Origin: JARRLC01 sp050290865
Lineage (GTDB): Bacteria; Pseudomonadota; Alphaproteobacteria; Rhizobiales; Rhodomicrobiaceae
Assembly: GCA_050290865.1 (NCBI GenBank)
Contig: JBNKIW010000009.1
Coordinates: 1-64,000 of the forward strand
Reading direction: 5' to 3'
Length of the DNA: 64,000 nt
Numbering within the stretch: position 1 is the stretch's first letter; each line of letters starts with the position of its first letter. Position numbers and translations under genes: made by a program. The notes under the pieces are model-generated. The model worked only from the letters and a program-made list of their open reading frames with translations, was not told the origin of the DNA and ran no database searches. Below, in pieces: positions 36,511-45,395 of the stretch.

Positions 36511-36921
36511 ATGATGGAGACGAAAACCGAGAGCAGTGAGTTGGTCGATTTTGCGACAACCATTGTTTCCGCCTATGTCAGCAACAACACTGTCGTTGCT
36601 GGCGATGTACCGATGCTGATCAACGATGTCTATGAAGCCTTGTCGCGCGCATCCGTCAACGCCTCGCAGCCGCCGGCCGAAGAACTGAAGCCCGCTGTGC
36701 CCGTGAAGCGTTCGGTCACGCCGGAATACATCGTTTGTTTGGAAGACGGCAAGAAGTTCAAGTCCCTCAAACGCCACCTGCGCACCCACTACAATATGTC
36801 GCCGGAAGAATATCGCGACAAGTGGGGTCTGGCGCATGATTACCCGATGGTGGCTCCGAATTACGCGGCGGCGCGTTCCGCGCTCGCCAAGAAAATGGGC
36901 CTTGGGCAGCGCCGCAAATAG
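36511..36921 (+). CDS. mucR: MucR/Ros-family zinc-finger transcriptional regulator
   Basis: MucR is an H-NS-like global regulator of alphaproteobacteria that controls surface polysaccharide, motility and cell-cycle genes. The 136-residue protein starts at ATG 36511 after AGGAG (ATG 36514 is equally possible). The N-terminal helices (SSELVDFATTIVSAYVSNN) mediate oligomer formation. The Ros zinc finger is EYIVCLEDGKKFKSLKRHLRTHYNMSPEE split into Cys at IVCLEDG and His at RHLRTHY. Typically the first position is a Cys-x-x-Asp/Cys variant, as here. A good terminator follows at 36954. Confidence 0.94.
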   Translation: MMETKTESSELVDFATTIVSAYVSNNTVVAGDVPMLINDVYEALSRASVNASQPPAEELKPAVPVKRSVTPEYIVCLEDGKKFKSLKRHLRTHYNMSPEEYRDKWGLAHDYPMVAPNYAAARSALAKKMGLGQRRK

Positions 36922-36953
36922 TTTGCCAAGCCTGGCGAAACGAACCTGCGATC

Positions 36954-36987
36954 AAGCCTCCGCCGGTATCGGCTGGGGCTTTTTTTC
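36954..36987 (+). terminator. Intrinsic terminator of mucR
   Basis: AAGCC...GCCG-GTAT-CGGC...GGCTT forms an interrupted stem and is followed by a run of seven T residues (36981-36986). It starts 33 bases after the mucR stop and has textbook shape. Confidence 0.8.
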
Positions 36988-37050
36988 GCTGAGCGAACAG
37001 GCCCGCCTCGCGCGGATGGCGCCGCGTTGCCCGATGATGCCGGCTGCGCG

Positions 37051-37941
37051 TTACGGCCACGGCCACGCAGCGCAGTGCTCGGGCAGCAGGTCTGCAAATC
37101 CCGCCCGCACGAAACGCGCCAGTTCCTCCGCCTCCTTGCTGACACCGGCGCGCGGCAGACGCATGTTGATGTGGAACACCGGCAGCGGCGGCAATCCTTC
37201 CTCGACACCGAGAACCTGCAGATTGCGCGGCACAGCCAGTGCCAGCATCGGCGCGACAGCCAGATCCGCCTCGATCGTCGCGCAATAGGGGGTGATGTCG
37301 CTCGTCTCGCAGGTCACGCGCCAATCGACATCGATGCCAGCCAGCGCTTTCAGGCTCGCGGCGCGGAAGGCGCAGGTCGCATCGCCGATGGAGACCGGCA
37401 GCGGCCTCCGCCTGTACGCGTCCCCGCCCCGCGCGCCGACCCAGACGAGCTGGCTGGGTAACAGGAGTTCGCCGAGGCCGCCGGCCTCCTCCTCCGTGGT
37501 CAGCGTCAGATCGACCTCGCCCCGCTCCAGCATTTCGCACAGCCGCAAGGTCGTCGAGCACATCAGCGTGATGCGGACGCGCGGCCAATGCTGGGCAAAA
37601 TTCTTGAGTATTGCTGGAACGAACGGTCTGATGACGTCGTGCGGAACGCCGAATTTCACTTCACCCTCGAAGTCCGGCGAGGTCATCATTCCCCAAGCCT
37701 CGTCGTTCAGCGCCAGCATGCGCTGCGCAAACGCATAAAGCCGCTCGCCCGCCGGCGTGAGCGCGGTGCGGCGGCGGTCGCGATCCAGCAGCTGTTGCTT
37801 CAACTGGTCCTCCAGCCGCCTGATCTGCTGGCTGATGGCCGCCTGCGTGAGATTGAGAAGCCGCGACGCAGCGGTCATTCCGCCCGTCTCAGCAACGGCG
37901 ACGAACGCTCGCAACAACCCGATGTCAATGTTCCGGCTCAT
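37051..37941 (-). CDS. LysR-family transcriptional regulator
   Basis: ATG 37941 after GAGGAA gives 296 residues. The N-terminal winged helix-turn-helix is typical: IGLLRAFVAVAETGGMTAASRLLNLTQAAISQQIRRLE. A periplasmic-binding-protein-like effector domain follows (KFGVPHDVIRPFVPAIL, RGEVDLTLTTEE). The subgroup resembles regulators that sit divergently from transporters or metabolic genes, but the divergent neighbour here is a DUF1127 gene 295 bases away. Its targets and effector are unknown. The protein is clearly different from the CbbR at 47601. Confidence 0.92.
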   Translation of the reverse strand: MSRNIDIGLLRAFVAVAETGGMTAASRLLNLTQAAISQQIRRLEDQLKQQLLDRDRRRTALTPAGERLYAFAQRMLALNDEAWGMMTSPDFEGEVKFGVPHDVIRPFVPAILKNFAQHWPRVRITLMCSTTLRLCEMLERGEVDLTLTTEEEAGGLGELLLPSQLVWVGARGGDAYRRRPLPVSIGDATCAFRAASLKALAGIDVDWRVTCETSDITPYCATIEADLAVAPMLALAVPRNLQVLGVEEGLPPLPVFHINMRLPRAGVSKEAEELARFVRAGFADLLPEHCAAWPWP

Positions 37942-38235
37942 CGGTTCCTCATAAAGATGCGTTATGGATGAGATAATAAACATTCATTTCCCTTATGCAT
38001 AGAGCCGCGTTAACAATAAGATTATCGCCTGCGGCAGCCTGCCCGCGGCGCGGATCATGACGATTGGACCGCAAGTTCCGGAGTGTTTCCGGGCGTGGCA
38101 ATGCCGATAAAAGCAGGCGCTTTGACGAAATAGGAACCGGCTGACCGGCACGGCGTGACTCGTCATGCGGCGCGACTTTGCGCCAGCATGCTCGCGGCAG
38201 TGTGCCAAGGGCTGCCAGTGCGAAAGGCAGAGAAG

Positions 38236-38520
38236 ATGTCAACGAGAACGGAGACCCTCCCCTTGGCCGCGCGGTCGGGCACTTCGGCCCGCGCATGGGG
38301 CCTCAACACGCTGCTTGGTTGGGTGCTGGCGCTGGAAGCCTGGCTGGAAGATCGCCGTCAGCGGCGCGCGCTTCTCGCGCTTTCCGACCGGTCGCTGAAG
38401 GATATCGGCTTGAGCCGCGGTGAGGCCGAGGGGATTGCCGCAGTGCCCTTCGAGGCGGGCGGCATTGCGCCGGAACCGGTCAGTCGCCGGCGAGATGCAC
38501 GATCGCCGCGCCGAGAATGA
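38236..38520 (+). CDS. DUF1127 domain protein
   Basis: The 94-residue protein starts at ATG 38236 after AGAGAAG. The DUF1127 core is in the middle: LEDRRQRRALLALSDRSLKDIGLSR, matching the family motif in which LxxLsDrxLkDIGLsR is nearly invariant. Such short Arg-rich proteins in alphaproteobacteria have been linked to phosphate, RNA turnover and stress adaptation, and some bind RNA. The last 41 bases overlap the 3' end of the convergent DUF1223 gene (38480-38520). The C-terminal tail beyond the motif is less conserved. Confidence 0.85.
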   Translation: MSTRTETLPLAARSGTSARAWGLNTLLGWVLALEAWLEDRRQRRALLALSDRSLKDIGLSRGEAEGIAAVPFEAGGIAPEPVSRRRDARSPRRE

Positions 38521-39280
38521 CTTTCGAGCCGTCGGCCTGCAGGAAGGCCGCGCAGCCGTCTATGCCCCGTCCGCGCGGGATCATCGCCTGGAAGCTTGCG
38601 GCTTCACCGTCCCATCGCCCGGCGCGCTCCAGGCGGCGCACGACATTCGTATAGGTGATCCTGGCGCCCGTATTTTCGCCGCGGCGGATATTCACAGGAA
38701 CGGTGTTGCTGAAAAATGCCAGCCACACCGTGCCGCGGCGATAGGTGCTGTCCAGCGGGGCTGCGCCGGCCTGTAGCCGCATGGCCTCGCCGTCTCTTTG
38801 CAGCGCCAGCGGAACCCATGCCTCGTCGAGCTTCAACGAAGTCCGCCGCATGGCGTCCTCGATATCGTCCGCGCGGCTGCCGACGACATGCGCGATGCCA
38901 TTCACAACGAGCTGCGGCGTATAGATTTCCCGATCGCCTCGGGACTCGGCATAGTTGCGCTGCCGCTGAGTAAAGGCTTCCTTGGCGAGCGTGTCCCTCC
39001 AGCCGAGATGGTCCCAGTAGTTGACGGGCATGGTCAGCGCCACGATGTCATCGCGCGTGGCGAGCTTGGCGAGGAGGGCGTCGGCAGGCGGGCAGGACGA
39101 GCAGCCCTGGCTGGTGAAGAGTTCGAGGACCGATTTACGATCGTGATCCGCGGCCTGCGCGGGGGAGGCAAAGAACACCGCGCCTTGCGTCGCCAGCAGC
39201 ACCATCGCAACCGTGATGGCCCAATGTGCCGCCGTCTGCGGCAGGCGCACCCACGCCACGCCTGAATAGAAACTGCCCAT
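38480..39280 (-). CDS. DUF1223 thioredoxin-like exported protein
   Basis: The 266-residue protein has an N-terminal hydrophobic signal segment ending near SPAQAADHD. It is followed by the DUF1223 hallmark VLELFTSQGCSSCPPADALL, a CxxC-containing thioredoxin-like motif. VNYWDHLGWRDTLA, YTPQLVVNG with the cis-Pro-like TPQ, and a C-terminal beta domain complete the family pattern. It is predicted to act outside the cytoplasm, possibly in redox chemistry; no function is established. Its end overlaps the DUF1127 gene by 41 bases in convergent orientation. Confidence 0.88.
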   Translation of the reverse strand: MGSFYSGVAWVRLPQTAAHWAITVAMVLLATQGAVFFASPAQAADHDRKSVLELFTSQGCSSCPPADALLAKLATRDDIVALTMPVNYWDHLGWRDTLAKEAFTQRQRNYAESRGDREIYTPQLVVNGIAHVVGSRADDIEDAMRRTSLKLDEAWVPLALQRDGEAMRLQAGAAPLDSTYRRGTVWLAFFSNTVPVNIRRGENTGARITYTNVVRRLERAGRWDGEAASFQAMIPRGRGIDGCAAFLQADGSKVILGAAIVHLAGD

Positions 39281-39425
39281 GCGTACTCCGCAAAGCCCCG
39301 ACCCCGATTGACGCGAAAGAGCATGCCGCGTGGCATAATCAATTGCCAGTCACGAGTGGGTTACGCAAGGCGCGAACGCAGGGCAGTGAATTTCCTGGCG
39401 GAAACGGTGTTTCCACGGCGCGCGT

Positions 39426-40097
39426 TCATCCGGCCGACGCGGCGTTGCGGATGGCAGCGATATTGGCGGCGTAAGCCTCGCCCGTGCCGCCCTTGAATAC
39501 CGCCGAGCCCGCCACCAGCGCATTCGCGCCAGCCGCCACGACCGCGCCCGCCGTCTCCGGGCTGACCCCGCCATCCACCTCCAGGTCGATGGGGCGGTCG
39601 CCGATCATGGCGCGCAGGCGGCGGATTTTCTCCAGCTGCGAGGTGATGAAGGCTTGCCCGCCGAAGCCGGGATTGACCGTCATCACGAGGATCAGGTCCA
39701 GCCTGTCGAGCACATATTCGACAACGCTTTCCGGGGTGGAGGGATTGAGCGATACCCCCGCCTTCTTGCCGAGGCTGCGGATGAGCTGCAATGAACGGTC
39801 GAGGTGGACACCCGCTTCGGCATGAACGGTGATGATGTCGGACCCGGCCTTGGCGAACGCCTCGATATAGGGATCGACCGGCGAGATCATCAGATGCACG
39901 TCGAGGATCTTCCTGGTCCACGGGCGGATGCATTTCACGAGCTGCGGGCCGAAGGTGATGTTCGGCACGAAATGGCCGTCCATGACGTCGACATGCACCC
40001 AGTCGCAGCCGGCTTCGTCGATGGCTTTGACCTCTTCGCCGAAGCGCGCGAAGTCGGCCGAGAGGATGGACGGTGCGATCAGGATTTCATCAGCCAT
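39426..40097 (-). CDS. cbbE: Ribulose-phosphate 3-epimerase (Calvin operon copy)
   Basis: The enzyme interconverts xylulose 5-phosphate and ribulose 5-phosphate, feeding phosphoribulokinase. ATG 40097 gives 223 residues. The TIM-barrel motifs are intact: IAPSILSADFARFGEEV, WVHVDVMDGHFVPNITFG with metal and catalytic Asp/His, LDVHLMI, TVNPGFGGQ, and the second catalytic Asp in LEVDGGV. It starts within the end of cbbX (overlap 40090-40097), so translation is coupled, and it is the last gene of the cbb operon. Confidence 0.96.
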   Translation of the reverse strand: MADEILIAPSILSADFARFGEEVKAIDEAGCDWVHVDVMDGHFVPNITFGPQLVKCIRPWTRKILDVHLMISPVDPYIEAFAKAGSDIITVHAEAGVHLDRSLQLIRSLGKKAGVSLNPSTPESVVEYVLDRLDLILVMTVNPGFGGQAFITSQLEKIRRLRAMIGDRPIDLEVDGGVSPETAGAVVAAGANALVAGSAVFKGGTGEAYAANIAAIRNAASAG

Positions 40098-41034
40098 TGG
40101 GGTTCGTTTCCTTGTGGGTATCTTCTGGCTTCCGGCCGTCGGCATTCTGCAGCACACGGCTCGCCAGGATATCCGGCGCCTCGATCGTCGACAGCGCTTC
40201 CGCCGCCACCGGTCCCTCGCTGGCGAAAACACGGTTCGCCTGTCTGAGGCGCACGCGGTCGAGCGCATTGCGGATCGAGCGGGCGTTGGCGAACAGCGGC
40301 TGGCTCTTGCGTGCCGTGATGTAGGCTTGAAGCGCCTCGCGCGCCGCCCCGCTCAGCCGGTAATTTTGCCTGGCGAGTATGATCTCGGCAATCTGCAGCA
40401 GTTCGCCATCCGTATAATCGGGGAAGTCGATGTGATGGGCGATGCGGCTGCGGAAGCCGGGGTTCATCTGGAAAAACTGGTCCATGCGGTCGGCGTAGCC
40501 TGCGAGGATCACCACCAGGTCTTCGCGCTGGTTCTCCATGACCTGCAGGAGGATTTCGATGGCCTCCTGGCCATAGTCGCGCTCGTTCTCCGCCCGGTAC
40601 AGATAATAGGCCTCGTCGATGAACAGCACGCCGCCCATCGCTTTTTTCAGGATTTCCTTCGTCTTCGGCGCGGTGTGGCCGATATATTGCCCCACGAGGT
40701 CGTCGCGCGTCACCGACACCAGATGGCCTTTGCGCACATAGCCGAGCTTGTGCAGGATCTCGGCCATGCGCAGGGCGACCGTGGTCTTGCCGGTGCCGGG
40801 ATTGCCGGTGAAGCTCATATGCAGGGTCGGCGCCTCGGACGTCAGTCCCATGCGGGCGCGGACGCGGTCCACCAGGAGGAGCGCGGCGATTTCGCGGATG
40901 CGCTGCTTGACGGGCGCGAGCCCCACGAGGTCGCGGTCGAGCGCGTCGAGCACCTCGACCAGCCCCGTTTCCGCGAATTCGCGGCGGAGGTCGATTGCGC
41001 CCGGGGGCGTATTTGATGCGGGTTCGTCTGTCAT
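40090..41034 (-). CDS. cbbX: RuBisCO activase CbbX (AAA+)
   Basis: CbbX is the AAA+ remodelling motor that pulls inhibitory sugar phosphates out of red-type RuBisCO by acting on the large-subunit C-terminus. ATG 41034 gives 314 residues. Walker A is FTGNPGTGKTTVA, Walker B is GGVLFIDEAYYL, sensor and arginine-finger regions are VVILAGYADRMD and NPGFRSRIAHHIDF, and YIGHTAPKTKEIL is the pore-loop region. Its presence agrees with the form IC subunits encoded just upstream. A palindromic repeat element (41100-41181) lies between cbbS and cbbX. Confidence 0.96.
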   Translation of the reverse strand: MTDEPASNTPPGAIDLRREFAETGLVEVLDALDRDLVGLAPVKQRIREIAALLLVDRVRARMGLTSEAPTLHMSFTGNPGTGKTTVALRMAEILHKLGYVRKGHLVSVTRDDLVGQYIGHTAPKTKEILKKAMGGVLFIDEAYYLYRAENERDYGQEAIEILLQVMENQREDLVVILAGYADRMDQFFQMNPGFRSRIAHHIDFPDYTDGELLQIAEIILARQNYRLSGAAREALQAYITARKSQPLFANARSIRNALDRVRLRQANRVFASEGPVAAEALSTIEAPDILASRVLQNADGRKPEDTHKETNPNG

Positions 41035-41099
41035 CGCTGCCTTGGGAATGGCCGGGTGAAATCCGGCCATGACGTGATTATCCGTTGTTATCCGTTTTT

Positions 41100-41181
41100 G
41101 TCATTCCCGCGAAAGCGGGAATGTAGCGGCATTGGTTCGAATGCTTCGCCGGAGTTGGATGCCCGCTTTCGCGGGCATGAC
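41100..41181. repeat. Paired palindromic repeat element (REP/BIME-like)
   Basis: CATTCCCGC-GAAA-GCGGGAATG (41102-41123) and ATGCCCGC-TTTC-GCGGGCAT (41159-41178) are two perfect hairpins. The first, read with its flanking GT, is nearly the reverse complement of the second, so the whole element is an inverted pair of one unit with 35 bases between. Such units are widespread in alphaproteobacterial intergenic DNA. Here it sits inside an operon and could set relative levels of cbbLS and cbbXE mRNA. Confidence 0.8.
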
Positions 41182-41202
41182 AAAGTTTGGGAGCTGTCAA
41201 CC

Positions 41203-41622
41203 TCAATACCGGCTGCCTTCCGGCTTGTTCGTCGCGTAGGCCCGCGTCGAGTAGCCCATCACGCGGCCCCCCCGCTCCAGGCGCTCCAGCGCGAAACCCG
41301 GCTCGTCCTTCGGACGGTCGACGATAAACGACAGCTTCACCGACTCGCAGCCGTGGCTGGCGTCGAACGCCGACATGCGAATGTACATGCGCCCGCCGTA
41401 AACCTTGCGGCACTCGGCCAGCTCCATCATGACCGCCGCCGCGTCGGCGATGTCGAACATCGGTGCGCCCCACATGTCCCAATAGGTGTTGCGGGGATGC
41501 GGGTCGTCGGTGAACTCTATATTCACCGCGTAGCCCTTGGAAATGCAATATTCGATCTGCTTCCTGATCTGCTCGTCCGTCAGGTCGGGCAGGAACGAGA
41601 AGGCGCCTTGGGTCACTCTCAT
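41203..41622 (-). CDS. cbbS: RuBisCO small subunit, form IC
   Basis: The small subunit caps the L8S8 complex. The 139-residue protein opens with MRVTQGAFSFLPDLTDEQI and has YWDMWGAPMFD and GCESVKLSFIV, typical of red-type enzymes. The C-terminal extension after RPKDEPGF, ending in TNKPEGSRY, is the beta-hairpin that lines the central channel in form IC/ID RuBisCO and is missing in green-type enzymes. It starts 12 bases after the cbbL stop. Confidence 0.97.
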   Translation of the reverse strand: MRVTQGAFSFLPDLTDEQIRKQIEYCISKGYAVNIEFTDDPHPRNTYWDMWGAPMFDIADAAAVMMELAECRKVYGGRMYIRMSAFDASHGCESVKLSFIVDRPKDEPGFALERLERGGRVMGYSTRAYATNKPEGSRY

Positions 41623-41634
41623 GTGTATCTCTCC

Positions 41635-43095
41635 TTAGACCGAGGTCGAAACCTGCGGCACGAAATCGGGGGTGTCGGTCGAGGCATAGTCGAAGGTTAC
41701 GTCCTTCCATGTCTCCAGCGCCTGACGCAGCGGCACACACCATTTCGCGGCATCCGCCAGGATCTCCGGACCTTCCGCCAGGATGTCGCGGCCCTCGTTG
41801 CGGGCCAGGATCATGGCTTCGAGCGCCACCCGGTTGGCGGTCGCGCCCGCCGCGATGCCGTGCGGATGGCCGATGGTGCCGCCGCCGAACTGGTAAACGA
41901 CGTCCTCGCCCAGGAGGTCGATGAGCTGGTGCATCTGGCCGGCGTGGATGCCGCCGGAAGCCACCGGCATCAGCTTGGGCAGGCTCGCCCAGTGCTGATC
42001 GAAGAAGATGCCGTTTTCCAGTTTCATCGGATTGAAGTCCTCGCGGCAGATGTCGTAATAGCCGCGCGTGGAGTGCGGATCGCCTTCCAGCTTGCCGACC
42101 ACGGTGCCCGCGTGGATGTGGTCCACGCCCGCGAGCCGCATCCACTTGGCGATGACGCGGAACGAGATGCCGTGCGTCTTCTGCCGCGTGTAGGTCGAGT
42201 GGCCGGCGCGGTGCAGATGCAGGATCATGTCGTTCTTCCGGCACCATTTCGACATCGACTGAATGGCCGTGTAGCCGATCACGAGGTCGATCATGACGAC
42301 TACCGAGCCGAGTTCCTTGGCGAATTCGGCGCGCTCATACATGTCTTCCATGGTCGCGGCGGTGATGTTGAGATAGGTGCCCTTGATTTCGCCGGTCGCG
42401 GCCTGGGCCTTGTTCACGGCCTCCATGCAGTAGAGGAAACGCTCGCGCCAGTGCATGAAGGGCTGCGAGTTGATGTTCTCGTCGTCCTTGGTGAAGTCGA
42501 GGCCGCCTTTCAGCGCTTCGTACACCACGCGGCCATAGTTGCGGCCCGAAAGGCCGAGCTTGGGCTTGACGGTGGCGCCGAGCAGCGGGCGGCCGAACTT
42601 GTCGAGACGCTCGCGTTCCACCACGATGCCGGTGGCCGGTCCCTGGAAGGTCTTCACATAGGCGATGGGGAAGCGCATGTCTTCGAGCCGCAGCGCCTTC
42701 AAGGGCTTGAAGCCGAACACGTTGCCGATGATCGAGGCCGTCAGGTTGGCGATCGATCCCGGCTCGAACAGGTCGAGGTCATAGGCGATATAGGCGAAAT
42801 ACTGCCCCGGCGCGTTCGGCACCGGATCGACGCGGTAGGCGCGCGCACGGTATTTCTCGGAGGCCGTCAGCCGGTCCGTCCACACGACGGTCCATGTCGC
42901 CGTGGAGCTTTCGCCCGCGACCGCCGCCGCCGCCTCGATCGGGTCCACCCCATCCTGCGGCGTGATGCGGAACAGGGCGATGATGTCGGTATCCTTGGGC
43001 TCGTAATCGCCGTCCCAGTAGCCCATCTTCTTGTATTCCATCACACCGGACTTGTATTTGCCGGTGCCGGATGCCGCTGGTGCGTTCATCTGCAT
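41635..43095 (-). CDS. cbbL: RuBisCO large subunit, form IC
   Basis: The subunit carboxylates ribulose 1,5-bisphosphate. ATG 43095 with GAAGGAG upstream gives 486 residues, the form IC/ID length; a second ATG two codons later is possible. Visible active-site residues are Lys177 in GATVKPKLG, the carbamylated Lys203 in GGLDFTKDDENIN with the metal-binding Asp and Glu, His in HLHRAGHSTYTRQ, loop 6 GTVVGKLEG with catalytic Lys, and the GGTIGHP phosphate site. The C-terminal tail is the element CbbX grips. It follows cbbT after 261 bases and is followed by cbbS. Confidence 0.98.
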   Translation of the reverse strand: MQMNAPAASGTGKYKSGVMEYKKMGYWDGDYEPKDTDIIALFRITPQDGVDPIEAAAAVAGESSTATWTVVWTDRLTASEKYRARAYRVDPVPNAPGQYFAYIAYDLDLFEPGSIANLTASIIGNVFGFKPLKALRLEDMRFPIAYVKTFQGPATGIVVERERLDKFGRPLLGATVKPKLGLSGRNYGRVVYEALKGGLDFTKDDENINSQPFMHWRERFLYCMEAVNKAQAATGEIKGTYLNITAATMEDMYERAEFAKELGSVVVMIDLVIGYTAIQSMSKWCRKNDMILHLHRAGHSTYTRQKTHGISFRVIAKWMRLAGVDHIHAGTVVGKLEGDPHSTRGYYDICREDFNPMKLENGIFFDQHWASLPKLMPVASGGIHAGQMHQLIDLLGEDVVYQFGGGTIGHPHGIAAGATANRVALEAMILARNEGRDILAEGPEILADAAKWCVPLRQALETWKDVTFDYASTDTPDFVPQVSTSV

Positions 43096-43218
43096 TGCTC
43101 CTTCTTCATAATCCTGTCGCGGGTCATGCCGGGGGATGCGGCCGCGACGCCATCCAGTGAGTTCGTGTTTCAACCGGGTGCAACACTCTTGCTGCCCTCA
43201 TGGCATAGCTTCACCGTC

Positions 43219-43242
43219 ATGTCCGGACACCCGTCCGGACAT
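43219..43242. promoter_or_regulatory. Perfect palindrome between cbbT and cbbL
   Basis: ATGTCCGGA (43219-43227) and TCCGGACAT (43234-43242) form a perfect 9+9 inverted repeat with a 6-base spacer. It lies 115 bases past the cbbT stop and 124 bases before the cbbL start. It could be a stem-loop that separates mRNA segments or a regulator site. No T run follows. Confidence 0.5.
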
Positions 43243-43356
43243 CGAGAGTCACACACTGAACTTTCCCCAAGTGCCCCCCCGGCTGGCCGGCTCAGGTCCG
43301 GCCACGACGCGGGTTCTTTTCTTAGCTAAAGGCCGGAAATCGCATGATCCTGGCCG

Positions 43357-45369
43357 TCAGCCTTTCACCAGCCGTTTCGCCGCGGCTACGGCGTTCTCGG
43401 CTGTAATACCGAAATGCTTGTAAAGCTCGCCCGCCGGGGCAGATGCACCGAAACTCGACATGCCGATGAATGCGCCGCCGCGCCCGATCCACTCGTCCCA
43501 GCCCTGGCGGATGCCCGCTTCGATGCCGATGCACGGCGCGGTGCCGAGAACCTCCTCCTGGTAATGCGAGGGCTTTTCGCGGAACAACTCCCAGCAGGGC
43601 ATGGATACGACCGCCGCCTTGATCCCTTCGGCGGCAAGCTGATCCGCCGCGGCCAGCGCAAGCGAGACTTCCGAGCCGGTGGCAAGGAACGTCACATCGC
43701 GTTCGCCCGCCGGTTCGCGCACCACATAGGCGCCGAAGCCGGTGAGGTTGTAATCGGTCATTTCCGTCCTGAAGGCGGGCAGCCCCTGGCGCGTGAGGCA
43801 CAGGACCGACGGGCGGTCGTCCATCTCCAGCGCCATCTGCCACGCCTCCGCCGTCTCCACCGCGTCGGCCGGGCGGAACACCAGCACACCGGGAATGGCG
43901 CGCAGCGCGGCGAAATGCTCCACCGGCTGATGGGTCGGGCCGTCCTCGCCGAGGCCGATGGAGTCATGCGTCATGACATAGATGACGCGCTGGCCCATCA
44001 GCGCCGACATCCGGATCGCCGGGCGGCAATAGTCGGTGAACACCAGGAACGTGCCGCCGAAAGGAACGAAGCCGCCATGCAGCGCAATGCCGTTCATCGC
44101 CGCGCCCATGCCGTGCTCACGCACGCCGTAATGGATGTAGCTGCCCGAGTAGTCCGACGCCGTAACGGATTTCTGTCCCTTGGCGACGGTCAGGTTCGAG
44201 TGCGTCAGGTCGGCCGAGCCGCCGATCAGCTTGGGGCTGACGGGCACGATGGCGTTGATCACCGCCTGCGACGCCTGGCGGGTGGCCAGCTTGGGCTTTT
44301 CCTCGCACCACTTCGCCTTGAGCGCTTCGAGCGCCTGCGTGGTATCGCTGGACAGGCTCGCTCCGATGGCTTCCTCGAAAGCGCGCTGCGTCAGCTCGCC
44401 TTGCGCGTCGAGACGCTCCTGCCATGCCGTCCGCGCCTGACCGCCACGGCTGCCCGCCGCGCGCCAGGCGGCGAGAATATTGTCGGGGATGACGAAGGGG
44501 GCGTGCGGCCAGCCGAGCTTGGCGCGGGCCGCTTCGACCTCGGCGGCACCCAGCGGCGCGCCGTGCACGCCCTCGGTGTTCTGCTTATTGGGCGCGCCAT
44601 AGCCGATAATCGTCTTGCAGGCGATCAGCGAGGGCCGGTCCGAGGAGCGGGCCTTGGCGAGGGCCGCGGAAATCTCAGCCGGGTTGTGCCCGTCCACGCG
44701 GGCCACGGCCCAGCCCGCCGCCTCGAAGCGCTTGATCTGGTCGGTGGAGGTCGCAACCGAGGTCGGCCCGTCGATGGTAATCGAATTGTCGTCCCACAGC
44801 ACGATCAGCCGGTTGAGCTTCCAATGCCCGGCCATGTCGATGGCTTCGTGGCTGATGCCTTCCATCAGGCAGCCGTCGCCGGCGATCACGTAAGTGTAGT
44901 GATCGACGAGCGCATCGCCGTAGCGCGCATTCAGCATCCGCTCGGCGAGCGCCATGCCGACCGCCGTCGAAATGCCCTGGCCCAGCGGCCCGGTCGTCGT
45001 CTCCACGCCGGGGCAATGGCCGTATTCCGGATGGCCCGCCGTCTTCGAACCGAGCTGGCGGAAACGCTTCAACTCGTCGAGCGTCACCTCCTCGTAGCCG
45101 GTGAGGTAGAGGAGCGCGTAGAGCAGCATCGAGCCGTGGCCCGCCGAGAGCACGAAACGGTCGCGGTCGGCCCAGTCGGGATCGGCGGGGTCGAATTTCA
45201 GATGCTCGCGGAACAGCACCGCCGCCACGTCCGCCATGCCCATCGGCATGCCCGGGTGACCGGACTTGGCGGCTTCCACCGCGTCCATGGCCAGCGCGCG
45301 GATGGCGTTGGCCATATCGGCGTGACTTGCGCCGGAGGCCCCCGTTTCGTTCGCTACCTCTACGTTCAT
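43357..45369 (-). CDS. cbbT: Transketolase (Calvin operon copy)
   Basis: Transketolase moves two-carbon units between sugar phosphates in the regeneration phase of the Calvin cycle, using thiamine diphosphate. ATG 45369 gives 670 residues. The ThDP motif is YVIAGDGCLMEGISHE...LIVLWDDNSI, with the N-terminal HPGMPMGMA and LSAGHGSML histidines. The pyrimidine domain has SADLTHSN, YGVREHGMGAAMNG and DSIGLGEDGPTHQPVEH. The C-terminal domain is complete. It starts 27 bases after the cbbP stop. Confidence 0.96.
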   Translation of the reverse strand: MNVEVANETGASGASHADMANAIRALAMDAVEAAKSGHPGMPMGMADVAAVLFREHLKFDPADPDWADRDRFVLSAGHGSMLLYALLYLTGYEEVTLDELKRFRQLGSKTAGHPEYGHCPGVETTTGPLGQGISTAVGMALAERMLNARYGDALVDHYTYVIAGDGCLMEGISHEAIDMAGHWKLNRLIVLWDDNSITIDGPTSVATSTDQIKRFEAAGWAVARVDGHNPAEISAALAKARSSDRPSLIACKTIIGYGAPNKQNTEGVHGAPLGAAEVEAARAKLGWPHAPFVIPDNILAAWRAAGSRGGQARTAWQERLDAQGELTQRAFEEAIGASLSSDTTQALEALKAKWCEEKPKLATRQASQAVINAIVPVSPKLIGGSADLTHSNLTVAKGQKSVTASDYSGSYIHYGVREHGMGAAMNGIALHGGFVPFGGTFLVFTDYCRPAIRMSALMGQRVIYVMTHDSIGLGEDGPTHQPVEHFAALRAIPGVLVFRPADAVETAEAWQMALEMDDRPSVLCLTRQGLPAFRTEMTDYNLTGFGAYVVREPAGERDVTFLATGSEVSLALAAADQLAAEGIKAAVVSMPCWELFREKPSHYQEEVLGTAPCIGIEAGIRQGWDEWIGRGGAFIGMSSFGASAPAGELYKHFGITAENAVAAAKRLVKG

Positions 45370-45395
45370 ACGGCTATCCCTTTTATTTCGGCGGT

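Noticed and set aside
41056..43329. Very long open frame on the plus strand opposite cbbL/cbbS
   Set aside because: It is an antisense shadow caused by high GC and codon bias; the minus strand encodes unmistakable RuBisCO subunits.
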